From positions 278,151 to 342,150 of the forward strand of contig DIYJ01000006.1 in the NCBI GenBank assembly GCA_002428995.1: DNA of 64,000 nucleotides. The letters are read 5' to 3'. Position numbers and translations under genes: made by a program. The notes beneath the pieces were generated by a model. It ran no database searches. It was given only the letters and a program-made list of their open reading frames with translations, and was not told the origin of the DNA. Origin of the DNA: Flavobacteriales bacterium UBA6057 (GTDB lineage Bacteria; Bacteroidota; Bacteroidia; Flavobacteriales_G; Salibacteraceae). Positions 9,730 to 16,946 of this stretch are shown here, in pieces (position 1 is the stretch's first letter; each line of letters begins with the position of its first letter).

Positions 9730-9891
9730 ATGAAAAATCCAAGCTTCTACGCAGGAATCTTTGTTTCTATCCTCTTTCTCTTTCTGATGAGCCTTACGCT
9801 CGGTGGTCACAGCGAAGATCATGGTGATGGTGCTCATGGCCATGACACGCACGAGACTCATGGCGAGCATGCTGAAGAAGCACATCATTAA
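9730..9891 (+). CDS. Small His-rich single-TM protein (53 aa)
   Basis: The ATG at 9730 opens a 53-codon frame. Residues 4-26 (SFYAGIFVSILFLFLMSLTL) form one membrane helix; the tail is about 13 His with Asp/Glu and Gly (HSEDHGDGAHGHD...EAHH). The N-terminus and His tail resemble residues 1-50 of the 10057-10698 product (MRNAGFWGGIVVSLIILILF plus His-rich stretch), so the two look like paralogues. A His/Asp/Glu tail suggests binding of zinc, nickel or copper near the membrane, which is inference. The length is short, but the composition, the helix and the paralogy make it a real gene. Confidence 0.72.
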   Translation: MKNPSFYAGIFVSILFLFLMSLTLGGHSEDHGDGAHGHDTHETHGEHAEEAHH

Positions 9892-9901
9892 GTAGTTCAA
9901 A

Positions 9902-9922
9902 GATCAAGGTTGGAGGATCAAG
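9902..9922 (+). repeat. GATCAAG heptamer tract
   Basis: Three phased heptamers, GATCAAG, GTTGGAG and GATCAAG, start 11 nt after the stop of the small His-rich gene. Related tracts are at 14376, 24145, 52438 and 59586. Confidence 0.55.
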
Positions 9923-10056
9923 GCTTTTGAGCGGCCTTGGTGAATGGTTGGGATTTGTAAGCATCGATGTTGTGTCGATTGCTTGTTGATAGTTTCTGCC
10001 TTGTTCATTGCAACCTTGTTCACGCCACTAACGTTATACGCGCATAAATAAACCCT

Positions 10057-10698
10057 ATGCGAAACGCTGGATTCTGGGGAGGTATCGTGGTTAGCCTCAT
10101 CATTCTTATTCTTTTCAATGTCCTTCCGAGCAAGGATCATCATCAACATGATGTGACTGCAACCGGTCATGATGATCACGGGCATCATGAAGCCAATGCC
10201 CACATTGTTGAAGAAGCCGAAGAGACAGTCGAACCAGAAATGGCAGAAAGCAACGAAGAATCCAACGAAATGGAGCGGTTGCGCACTGGTTTTGCCGAAG
10301 GCAGTTGGGAATGGCAGTTGCTGGATTTCATAGAGTCCGATGAACCTGAGATCAGTTTTGTGCTCGAAAAAGTTCCCTTTGAAGGGGAGGAGCTTCCGAG
10401 TGAAGGAGGTCTCGAACTTGATCACTTAGCGGAAATTCAAACCGCTTTTCCCTTCCTCAACATCGACATACAGGCGCACAGCACTGCTGCCAAAAACAAG
10501 GTAGGACGCACGGCCAAACGCGCCACCTGCAAAGCACGCGCGCTCTGGGTGATGGCCAAACTCCGGACCAGAGGTGTAAACAAAGAAAATATCTCCGCCA
10601 GTGGCATGGCAGACGATGCACTGATCCCCGGATTACCCACTGACGACAAGGCACACAGGCGAATCACCGCTGTGATTACCCGAGGCGCCAGTTTCTAG
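10057..10698 (+). CDS. His-rich membrane-anchored protein with OmpA-like C-terminus
   Basis: 213 residues. An N-terminal helix (7-25) is followed by a His-rich patch (28-46, with HHQHD and DDHGHHE), an acidic linker (50-70) and a C-terminal region (about 130-213) that follows the OmpA/MotB peptidoglycan-binding pattern: LNIDIQAHST in place of the usual I.GHTD, then KRATCKARALWVMAKLRTRGV, ISASGM and DDKAHRRITAVI. The canonical Asp of GHTD is absent, so wall binding may be altered. It follows its 53-aa paralogue by 165 nt and overlaps the converging ferritin-like gene by 4 nt. Suggested role: metal buffering tethered in the periplasm, which is speculative. Confidence 0.82.
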   Translation: MRNAGFWGGIVVSLIILILFNVLPSKDHHQHDVTATGHDDHGHHEANAHIVEEAEETVEPEMAESNEESNEMERLRTGFAEGSWEWQLLDFIESDEPEISFVLEKVPFEGEELPSEGGLELDHLAEIQTAFPFLNIDIQAHSTAAKNKVGRTAKRATCKARALWVMAKLRTRGVNKENISASGMADDALIPGLPTDDKAHRRITAVITRGASF

Positions 10699-11510
10699 CC
10701 TCTTACTATTTGCAACACCGGCTGGGATTCCACTTCCTGCTTCCCGTGGATGAACTGGAGGCTCTTGAAGAACTTGTAATACATGGAGCGCATGAAGTCT
10801 TTCATGTCAACACCACCCGCCATGAAAGCCCTACGATGACCGATCCAAACTGCGTGCGCTGTGGCGAAGAACAATAGACAATACCAAGTCACGGCTATGG
10901 CTCGGGCATAAAAGCCTTTGTCCTGGAAGATCACAAAGAGCCGCTCATTCTGAAATTTGATGTGATGCGCTTCATCGATTAAGATGTCTTTGCAGATATC
11001 GCGCAGTAACTCACATCGCGTAGCATCATGCACGGCCTGATAGAAGATTTGCGCAGCGCATTCAACGATGATGATGGTGATCGTCCATAGCTCCAGACTC
11101 CGATTGAAGTGACGAACATGCCTGAAAAACCAGTCGCCCAAATCAGCCGTTGCGCGGGCCTCGCCAATCGTATCCAGGTATCGCCCAAGATTGGCTCCAT
11201 GCTTTTGCTCTTCCTTCACAAAGAGCTTTGCAGCTTCCACATATTCCGGTTCACCAATGCGATCGTTTCGCCTTCGAACTGCAGCAAGAAAGTGTTCTCC
11301 ATCGCCTGTTTCCCCCAGCTGGAAGGCCTTAATGGAGTAGAGGAGCTTCGACTTTTCTTCCGAGCTGATGGTGGCTTCTCTCGACCAGTCGATGCGTTGT
11401 TGCTTGAGGTTTTGCGTGAAATGGGCTTTCCAGAAAGTGGATGTCTTGATCATAGCAGAAAGGATTTTGAAGGTTGAGGCGCTAACCCCATCTTTCTCCT
11501 TTTCGTGCAT
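10695..11510 (-). CDS. Ferritin-like di-iron domain protein with C-terminal membrane segment
   Basis: 271 residues with the four-helix carboxylate pattern of ferritin-like proteins: E67/E72 in helix 1, E101xxH104 in helix 2 (KEEQKHG), E150 in helix 3 and E180xxH183 in helix 4 (IDEAHH). A hydrophobic segment at about 200-228 (ARAIAVTWYCLLFFATAHAV) may insert in the membrane. An oxidase, oxygenase or iron-storage role is possible; the exact family is not recognised. It converges on the His-rich OmpA-like gene with a 4-nt overlap of the 3' ends, which places metal-related genes side by side. Confidence 0.8.
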   Translation of the reverse strand: MHEKEKDGVSASTFKILSAMIKTSTFWKAHFTQNLKQQRIDWSREATISSEEKSKLLYSIKAFQLGETGDGEHFLAAVRRRNDRIGEPEYVEAAKLFVKEEQKHGANLGRYLDTIGEARATADLGDWFFRHVRHFNRSLELWTITIIIVECAAQIFYQAVHDATRCELLRDICKDILIDEAHHIKFQNERLFVIFQDKGFYARAIAVTWYCLLFFATAHAVWIGHRRAFMAGGVDMKDFMRSMYYKFFKSLQFIHGKQEVESQPVLQIVRG

Positions 11511-11883
11511 GGATGTGATACTTTAACAAAGGAGAGCTGCGGGCTGTTAGCTGTTAGCTTGGGTTGGGCTTTGATTGTGAGAGGTTCTTGATAAACGTGG
11601 CGTTCTCAGGCTCTTATGTACATAGCCCAGTCAACGGAGACGTTGTAAAGCCTTGGGCTGATGGCCTTTGAATCATTGCAACTTAAGTGTAGGTAACAGC
11701 ACGAAAACTTCAACCTCAATAACAACCTCAAATACAATGAGTAACAGTCTGTTCCGTGGGGCAGGTTGCGAAGAAGTGAGAGCACAGAGTAAAAGCTAGA
11801 CAGCACGATATGCTGGTGGCTGATAGCGTTTTAATAAGCGTAGCCTTGGCGCAGATGATGACAGAAGCCGCAAGCCGTTATCG
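11511..11883. other. Non-coding spacer rich in short repeats
   Basis: No convincing gene in 373 nt. It holds two GCTGTTA heptamers (11543-11556), the spacer repeat CTTCAACCTCAATAACAAC at 11708-11726 (also at 14423-14441) and a GCTGATAGC...GTAGCC element at 11819-11863 (also at 14489-14536). Confidence 0.6.
11708..11726 (+). repeat. Interspersed spacer repeat, copy 1
   Basis: CTTCAACCTCAATAACAAC, identical over 19 nt to 14423-14441 and close to the ACCTCAACTTCAATAACAAC heads of the tandem units at 18343-18638. It is found only between genes here. Confidence 0.7.
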
Positions 11884-12555
11884 TCACCAATCCAGTTTAG
11901 AAAGAATCAGTTCTGCCCAGCGCTTGTATTGTTCTCCTGACGGATGGAGATTGTCCTTGGCTACAAGCTTTGGATCTGCGACTCCCTGACGCGAGATGGG
12001 CGTAATGTTGAAATACTGCACCTTCCATGCGGTGGCAACAGAATCGTTGATGGTATTGTACACATCCAGCTCGGTCGAAATCTTATTCGGTTCATGCGTT
12101 TGACCAAACGGAGTAAAGGCATAGTCGGGAATGCTTACCACAAACACACTTCCCGTGTCGCCATCCGCTAGTTCAATGGCTTTGGCTAACAGTTCAGGAA
12201 ACTCTTTCCGGTACTGTGCCAGCGGCCGCCCCTGATATTGATTATTTACTCCGATTAAAAGCCCAACCAAATCCCAATCTGGTTGGAGTGAGGCATGGTT
12301 GATGGCCGTCATCAACTCATCTGTTCTCCAACCTGTGGTAGCGATGATGTGGACACTGTCAATGCTTTTGCCACGAGCTGACAATCTATCCGCCAACTGA
12401 TGAGGCCAACGTTCATCAGGCTCCACACTTTCTCCGATTGTATACGAATCTCCCAGGGCCAGGAAGTGAATCGAGGCTTTGTCTTTTGGCTGCTGAGCCA
12501 TACACAAGCTGCAAAGAACACTCAAAAGCGAGGATAGGAGGAAGGTGGCTTTCAT
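11884..12555 (-). CDS. SGNH/GDSL hydrolase, exported
   Basis: The ATG at 12555 is chosen because it begins a clear signal peptide (MKATFLLSSLLSVLCSLCMA, residues 1-20); an upstream in-frame ATG at 12666 would bury it. The 223-residue product has SGNH block I ALGDSYTIGES with nucleophile S37, GVNNQY (block III Asn) and DNLHPSG with D201 and H204. It is probably a periplasmic or secreted esterase acting on acyl or acetyl groups; the substrate is unknown. It diverges from the AcuI/YhdH-type reductase (12686) with 130 nt between starts. Confidence 0.9.
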   Translation of the reverse strand: MKATFLLSSLLSVLCSLCMAQQPKDKASIHFLALGDSYTIGESVEPDERWPHQLADRLSARGKSIDSVHIIATTGWRTDELMTAINHASLQPDWDLVGLLIGVNNQYQGRPLAQYRKEFPELLAKAIELADGDTGSVFVVSIPDYAFTPFGQTHEPNKISTELDVYNTINDSVATAWKVQYFNITPISRQGVADPKLVAKDNLHPSGEQYKRWAELILSKLDW

Positions 12556-12685
12556 GGAGATGCGTTTCCGGCAAACTTCGCATTTCCTGGAGGACACTTC
12601 TTTTAGCTTCAAAGACAGCCGCGCGATGCGATCCAAAGCTTCGAATTCCACATCTTCGTGCCTCACTCAGAACCACACGAACGCC

Positions 12686-13684
12686 ATGGATAAGAACACA
12701 ACCTACAGAGCGCTGGTAGTGCGCGAAAACGAAGACAAAACCTTCACTCGTGCCATCGAGGAAAAGCAGATTCAGGAACTGCCGGAAGGTGAGGTCATTA
12801 TTCAAAACAAGTTTGCCGGGCTGAACTACAAGGACGCGCTTTCAGCCTCTGGGCACAAGGGCATTTCCAGGAACTTTCCACACACTCCGGGCGTTGATGC
12901 CTGCGGGATTGTGGTAGAGGATAGTTCTGGCAAATTCAACGCAGGTGACGAAGTCATCGTGACCGGCTATGATCTGGGCATGAACACCTCTGGAGGCTTT
13001 CAGGAATACATCAGGGTACCTGTTGGTTGGGTAGTTCGAAAGCCCGAAGGTTTGAGTTTGAAAGAAGCCATGGTATATGGAACAGCTGGTTTCACTGCTG
13101 CTCTTGGACTGCATAAGATGCAACTGATGGGACAGTCACCGGAAATGGGGCCTGTTCTTGTAACCGGTTCCACCGGTGGAGTGGGGAGCATGGCAGTTGG
13201 AATTCTGCATGAAGCCGGTTTCGAAGTCATTGCATCTACCGGAAAGACAGATGCACATGAGCATTTGAACAAGCTCGGAGCCAATCGCATCGAAGACCGA
13301 ACCTTTGCCAACGATGAAAGCGGCAGACCTTTGCTCAGAAGTCAATGGGCCGGAGCCATCGACACGGTAGGAGGAAATACACTCGCCACCTGCGTGAAAG
13401 GCTGCATGAGACGCGGAAGTGTGGTTTCCTGCGGGTTGGTTGCTACACATGAGTTGAACATGACTGTATATCCCTTCCTGCTCAACGGCATCAACATTCT
13501 GGGTGTAGATTCCGCAGAAACGGAGATGTCGCTTCGGGAAAAGCTTTGGCAACGATTGGCAACCGATTGGAAAATCGCTGATCTGGAGTCTTATGGTCAC
13601 TTCATCCAACTGGACGGCATCATCGAGCAAATGGACCTTATCCTCAAAGGCAAAACCCGCGGAAGGGTTGTAGTCGGGTTTTAG
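12686..13684 (+). CDS. acuI: Acryloyl-CoA reductase / YhdH-family quinone oxidoreductase
   Basis: 332 residues from the ATG at 12686, the normal length of AcuI/YhdH; the frame is open farther upstream but without homology. It is a zinc-free MDR-family NADPH enzyme. Visible are FAGLNYKDALSASG, FPHTPGVDACGIV, GTAGFTAAL and the nucleotide-binding VLVTGSTGGVGSMAV (about residues 154-168). AcuI members reduce acryloyl-CoA to propionyl-CoA, which fits an organism with a PrpE-like ligase, though that enzyme is 10 kb away. A Crp-like gene follows after 51 nt. Confidence 0.88.
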   Translation: MDKNTTYRALVVRENEDKTFTRAIEEKQIQELPEGEVIIQNKFAGLNYKDALSASGHKGISRNFPHTPGVDACGIVVEDSSGKFNAGDEVIVTGYDLGMNTSGGFQEYIRVPVGWVVRKPEGLSLKEAMVYGTAGFTAALGLHKMQLMGQSPEMGPVLVTGSTGGVGSMAVGILHEAGFEVIASTGKTDAHEHLNKLGANRIEDRTFANDESGRPLLRSQWAGAIDTVGGNTLATCVKGCMRRGSVVSCGLVATHELNMTVYPFLLNGINILGVDSAETEMSLREKLWQRLATDWKIADLESYGHFIQLDGIIEQMDLILKGKTRGRVVVGF

Positions 13685-13699
13685 CGCATCTCTTCGTGC

Positions 13700-13715
13700 G
13701 AGCCTGCGCAGGCTC
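13700..13715. promoter_or_regulatory. Perfect 16-bp palindrome before the Crp-like gene
   Basis: GAGCCTGCGCAGGCTC is fully self-complementary and lies 20 nt upstream of the Crp/Fnr-like ATG at 13736. It could be an operator, an attenuating hairpin or a spacer palindrome; the core CCTGCGCAGG recurs at 24121-24130. There is no T-tract, so an ordinary terminator is unlikely. Confidence 0.45.
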
Positions 13716-13735
13716 ATCACATTTGAATCACAGGA

Positions 13736-14317
13736 ATGAGCACCGAAGGCATACTTCAAAACATTGCCCGCTACGTTGATTTGACGAGCTGGGAACAGCA
13801 AGCCCTGTCAGCTCTTTTGTCCACGCGTACGCTTGAGAAACGCGACTTTCTGGAGCACCCGGGCCATGTGTGCCATCATCAAACCTACGTAGTACAGGGC
13901 GCGCTTCGGTCTTATCTCATAGCCGATGATGGTTCAGAGCATACCGTTCAATTCGCGATTGAGGACTGGTGGATCAGCGACTTCAACAGCTACATTGCAC
14001 AGGAACCGGCCACGCTGCATGTGGAGGCCATTGAAACGACTCAGGTCCTGCAACTCCACTTCAACGATGCCGAGCAGCTTTGCAGGGACTATCCCAGATT
14101 TGAACGTTACTTCAGGTTGGTCGCTCAAAAGGCCTTTGCCTTTGCACAGAAGCGAATGCTCACAAACCTGAGCATGGATGCGGAAACTCGCTTCATTCGA
14201 TTCAACGAGCTCTATCCGTCCATTGTGCAAAGGGTTCCTCAATACGCTTTAGCCTCTTACCTCGGAATGTCTGCCGAATTCCTCAGCAAAGTCAGGAAGC
14301 GAACGCTGCGCTCCTAG
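13736..14317 (+). CDS. Crp/Fnr-family transcriptional regulator
   Basis: 193 residues of the short Bacteroidota Crp/Fnr type. An N-terminal cyclic-nucleotide-binding-like beta roll (about 25-115) contains GHVCHHQTYVVQGALRSYL and GSEHTVQFAIEDWWISD; a helical linker and a C-terminal HTH follow (QYALASYLGMSAEFLSKVRKR, about 170-191). No Fe-S cysteine cluster is seen. It is probably co-transcribed with the reductase 51 nt upstream and may respond to redox or metabolic state, which is inference. Confidence 0.9.
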   Translation: MSTEGILQNIARYVDLTSWEQQALSALLSTRTLEKRDFLEHPGHVCHHQTYVVQGALRSYLIADDGSEHTVQFAIEDWWISDFNSYIAQEPATLHVEAIETTQVLQLHFNDAEQLCRDYPRFERYFRLVAQKAFAFAQKRMLTNLSMDAETRFIRFNELYPSIVQRVPQYALASYLGMSAEFLSKVRKRTLRS

Positions 14318-14375
14318 TTTTCTTGAACCAGTTCATTTTTTGCCTGCCCGATTGGGAGGAGTTTTGAAGTTGAAA

Positions 14376-14396
14376 GATCAAGGATTAAGGATCAAT
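14376..14396 (+). repeat. GATCAAG heptamer tract
   Basis: Three phased heptamers, GATCAAG, GATTAAG and GATCAAT, lie 58 nt after the Crp-like stop codon. Confidence 0.55.
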
Positions 14397-14422
14397 GGCA
14401 ATGGATGATAGCCAGCAAAAAA

Positions 14423-14441
14423 CTTCAACCTCAATAACAAC
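14423..14441 (+). repeat. Interspersed spacer repeat, copy 2
   Basis: CTTCAACCTCAATAACAAC, identical to 11708-11726 and continued by TTCAACTACAAGG. Confidence 0.7.
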
Positions 14442-14488
14442 TTCAACTACAAGGAACACCTTCTAGTGAACGCTTAACCAAACTCACC

Positions 14489-14536
14489 GCTGATAGCTTT
14501 AGCGGTGGCACAAGCCTTAGCGTAGATGGTGGTAGC
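14489..14536 (+). repeat. GCTGATAGC-type spacer element
   Basis: Starts GCTGATAGCTTTA, contains AGCCTTAGCGTAGATG and ends GGTGGTAGC. It is a diverged match to 11819-11863 (GCTGATAGCGTTTTA ... GTAGCCTTGGCGCAGATGATG). It ends 5 nt before the ATG of the next gene. Confidence 0.5.
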
Positions 14537-14541
14537 AAAAA

Positions 14542-15417
14542 ATGAAACCAATGAAAACAGGATTTATAGGCCTTGGAATAATGGGCAGCAGGATGGCCGC
14601 CAACCTTCAAAAAGCAGGCATTGAAATCATCGTTAACAATCGAACACGGGCCAAGGCTTCGGAGCTGATCGCGAATGGAGCAGTGTGGGCAGAAACCCCG
14701 GCTGATGTCGCGAAGCAGAGTAGCGTGCTCATCACCATGCTGGGGGATCCGGAGATCGTAAACACAGTCGCTCTGGGAGAAGACGGATTCTTAAAACACA
14801 TGAACCCGGGAAGCCTCTGGGTGGATTGCAGCACCGTGGATCCGGGATTTTCACGAGAGATGGCCACCGCAGCGAAGCAATACGGAGTTCGCTTCATGGA
14901 CGCCCCCGTGGCAGGAACCAAGGGCCCGGCAGAGAAAGGTGAGCTTGTTTTTCTGGTTGGAGGTGCTGAAGCAGATCTGAAAGAGGTGGCGCACCTGCTG
15001 GATGCCATGGGGAAGAAAACCCTCCATCTGGGAGCAGAAGCGGGGAGAGGTGCTTCGATGAAAATGTTGATCAACGCACTGCTGGCCCAGGCCATGCTGT
15101 CTTTCTCAGAGATATTGACGGTAGGTGAAGCAATGGACTTTGAGCAGTCTAAACTGCTGGACATACTGCTGAACCTCCCTGTGACGGCTCCTTTCTTGAG
15201 CAATGTTCGCCCCTTGTTGGCAGACTCAGCGAACGCCACCACCAACTTTCCACTAAAGTGGATGCATAAAGACCTGCGACTGGCCAACAAGACTGCTGCA
15301 GAGTTGGATGTGAACACAGGGTCGCTTCAAAAGGCTGAAGAGCTTTACAATAAGGCTAAGGAAGCTGGTTTTGCGGATTCAGACTTTAGTAGCATATATT
15401 GGTATTTGAGGTCGTGA
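14542..15417 (+). CDS. NAD-binding beta-hydroxyacid dehydrogenase (3-hydroxyisobutyrate dehydrogenase family)
   Basis: 291 residues. Rossmann signature GFIGLGIMGSRMAANL (7-22), substrate-binding DAPVAGTKGPAEKG (120-133) and catalytic K174 in GRGASMKMLINAL are all present. The family oxidises beta-hydroxyacids (3-hydroxyisobutyrate, tartronate semialdehyde, or succinic semialdehyde in GLYR types); which one cannot be told. A second ATG at 14551 is also a possible start. It stands alone on the strand, and an octamer repeat array begins inside its stop codon. Confidence 0.9.
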   Translation: MKPMKTGFIGLGIMGSRMAANLQKAGIEIIVNNRTRAKASELIANGAVWAETPADVAKQSSVLITMLGDPEIVNTVALGEDGFLKHMNPGSLWVDCSTVDPGFSREMATAAKQYGVRFMDAPVAGTKGPAEKGELVFLVGGAEADLKEVAHLLDAMGKKTLHLGAEAGRGASMKMLINALLAQAMLSFSEILTVGEAMDFEQSKLLDILLNLPVTAPFLSNVRPLLADSANATTNFPLKWMHKDLRLANKTAAELDVNTGSLQKAEELYNKAKEAGFADSDFSSIYWYLRS

Positions 15418-15754
15418 TCAGGTGATCAGGTGATTAGATCATCAGTTGATTAGTTGATGCTTTTATGAAGGAGAGGAGATCAGAAACGGCACTCTTCTAT
15501 TTGGGGGCTCCAGATCAGATAGGAATTGTGGGTTAGCGTTCAGTTGACCTTCATTGTCCGTCACCCTTCGAGACGGCACAAATGTGCCTCCTCAGGATGA
15601 CTAGCCTTGGTGAATGCTCTGAAGCTGGCACGAAGATGACAAAGCGAGTAAGACAGAGCAGTTAATTCTGATGCCTCAAAGCTGAGGCGAACATGTTGAC
15701 AGTCATTTCATAGAAACAGACAATCATCTAATGATCTGATCAACTGATCATCTG
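15414..15754. repeat. Inverted octamer arrays flanking a 263-nt spacer
   Basis: Left array 15414-15459 reads GTGATCAG twice, GTGATTAG, ATCATCAG, TTGATTAG, TTGATG. Right array 15723-15754 reads ATCATCTA, ATGATCTG, ATCAACTG, ATCATCTG, that is, the inverted sense. The inner part has no supportable gene and includes CACCCTTCGAGACGGCACAA. The layout resembles 4439-4691 after acs. It accounts for most of the 393-nt gap between the dehydrogenase and MarR genes. Confidence 0.6.
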
Positions 15755-15775
15755 ATTTTATGGTCAACTCTAAAA

Positions 15776-15793
15776 TACATGTATATGCAAGTA
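15776..15793. promoter_or_regulatory. Probable MarR operator
   Basis: TACATGTATATGCAAGTA is an imperfect palindrome (14 of 18 positions symmetric, form TACwTGyATATrCAwGTA) ending 17 nt before the MarR ATG at 15811. It also includes the perfect palindrome ATACATGTAT (15775-15784). Position and symmetry fit autoregulation by the MarR protein. Confidence 0.65.
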
Positions 15794-15810
15794 TTCTCTA
15801 CTTTCGTTGC

Positions 15811-16272
15811 ATGTCAAAATCCTCCAACTTTGACCAAATAGAGCCCACAGCTTGCGTAAACGCGAAGGTCCGCAGGCTTCACCGACTGCTCAACAAGCCT
15901 TATCAGGATCTCATCAAACCCTACGGATTGAAAGGAAGCATGCTGTCGATTCTATTCATGATCGGCAAGGCGCATGTGAATCAAAAAGCGATTGCCGAGC
16001 GTTTGGTGCTCGATCAGTCCACCATGAGCCGAGACTTGAAAAAGCTCGAATCCATGGGGTTCATCCAAATTGCAAAGGGCAGAGATCAGCGTCACTCCAA
16101 CCTTCGGATTACTGAATCCGGTTATGAGCTTTTGGAAGAGGTTTCGCCCCGGTGGTCTGCCCTTCATCAACGTATGACAGAGGCGATAGGCGCAGAAAAC
16201 CTGTTCGCACTTGATCGGATGATGGAGGTGTTGGAAAACATCAACGCCAACCCTCAATCACACGCATCATGA
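15811..16272 (+). CDS. MarR-family transcriptional regulator
   Basis: The ATG at 15811 (MSKSSNF) is preferred, because the in-frame upstream extension to 15760 would cover the operator. The 153-residue product has a winged helix: NQKAIAERLVLDQSTMSRDLKKLESMGFIQIAKGRDQR is the recognition helix plus wing (cited by position: about residues 60-97). The regulator likely binds the palindrome at 15776-15793 and controls itself and the membrane protein gene that overlaps its stop by 4 nt (ATGA at 16269). Confidence 0.9.
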   Translation: MSKSSNFDQIEPTACVNAKVRRLHRLLNKPYQDLIKPYGLKGSMLSILFMIGKAHVNQKAIAERLVLDQSTMSRDLKKLESMGFIQIAKGRDQRHSNLRITESGYELLEEVSPRWSALHQRMTEAIGAENLFALDRMMEVLENINANPQSHAS

Positions 16273-16946
16273 CCGATCTTCCCCTATGGTTCAGCATTGC
16301 CTTTGTGCTGCTGACCTTCTTCACCGTCTGGATGTTTTACCGAGCCACCAAAAACAGGCTTTGGCTTGGTTTGACACTGCTCATCATGGCCCTTCAGGCC
16401 GGACTTGCATCTGCTGGTTTCTTTCTGGACTCTCAAGCCGTTCCACCGAGGATCGCCTTTCTGCTCGTGCCCAATGTGCTGCTCATTGTGCTGGTGTTTT
16501 TCACCAAACAGGGAAAGGCAACCTTGAATCGCATTGACCCGGTGGCTTATACTTATTTACACACCGTGCGAGTGCCGGTGGAATTCAGCATCCTTATGCT
16601 CTTCCTGTACGGCTATATGCCTGAATCCATGAGCTTTGAAGGCCGAAACTTTGACATTCTATCCGGTCTCACAGCTCCTTTCATTGCTTATTACGGTTAC
16701 ACCAAGGGCAAGCTGTCCAACAAAACACTCATGGCCTGGGAGGTAATTTGCCTGTTGCTGGTTTTGCAGGTTGTTGTCACGGGTATCTTCTCCGCTCCGA
16801 GTCCCGTTCAGCAGATCGAATTTGAACAGCCTAACAACGGGATACTCTATTTCCCTTTTGTGTGGCTTCCGGGAATCATTGTCCCCATGGTCATCTTTGG
16901 ACACATCGCAGCCATCCGAAGACTCAGGAAAGGGATGAAGCTATAG
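16269..16946 (+). CDS. Seven-helix membrane protein of unknown function
   Basis: 225 residues, mostly hydrophobic, with about six to seven predicted helices: residues 7-24, 30-50, 60-78, 100-115, 130-145, 155-175 and 195-215. There is no family motif I recognise. The 4-nt overlap with marR makes it the most likely MarR target, so a role in stress or efflux is conceivable. The stop codon abuts the stop of the opposing DsbA gene with no spacer. Confidence 0.8.
   Translation: MTDLPLWFSIAFVLLTFFTVWMFYRATKNRLWLGLTLLIMALQAGLASAGFFLDSQAVPPRIAFLLVPNVLLIVLVFFTKQGKATLNRIDPVAYTYLHTVRVPVEFSILMLFLYGYMPESMSFEGRNFDILSGLTAPFIAYYGYTKGKLSNKTLMAWEVICLLLVLQVVVTGIFSAPSPVQQIEFEQPNNGILYFPFVWLPGIIVPMVIFGHIAAIRRLRKGMKL

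Noticed and set aside
9904..10425. 173-codon minus-strand frame over the His-rich OmpA-like gene
   Set aside because: Antisense shadow; the plus-strand frame has the membrane helix, His patch and OmpA-like pattern.
11606..11806. 66-codon minus-strand frame in the 11.6-kb spacer
   Set aside because: It spans the 19-nt dispersed repeat, has low complexity, and has no homology or partner.
14607..15317. 236-codon minus-strand frame inside the hydroxyacid dehydrogenase
   Set aside because: Ser/Ala-rich shadow of a gene with clear Rossmann and catalytic motifs.
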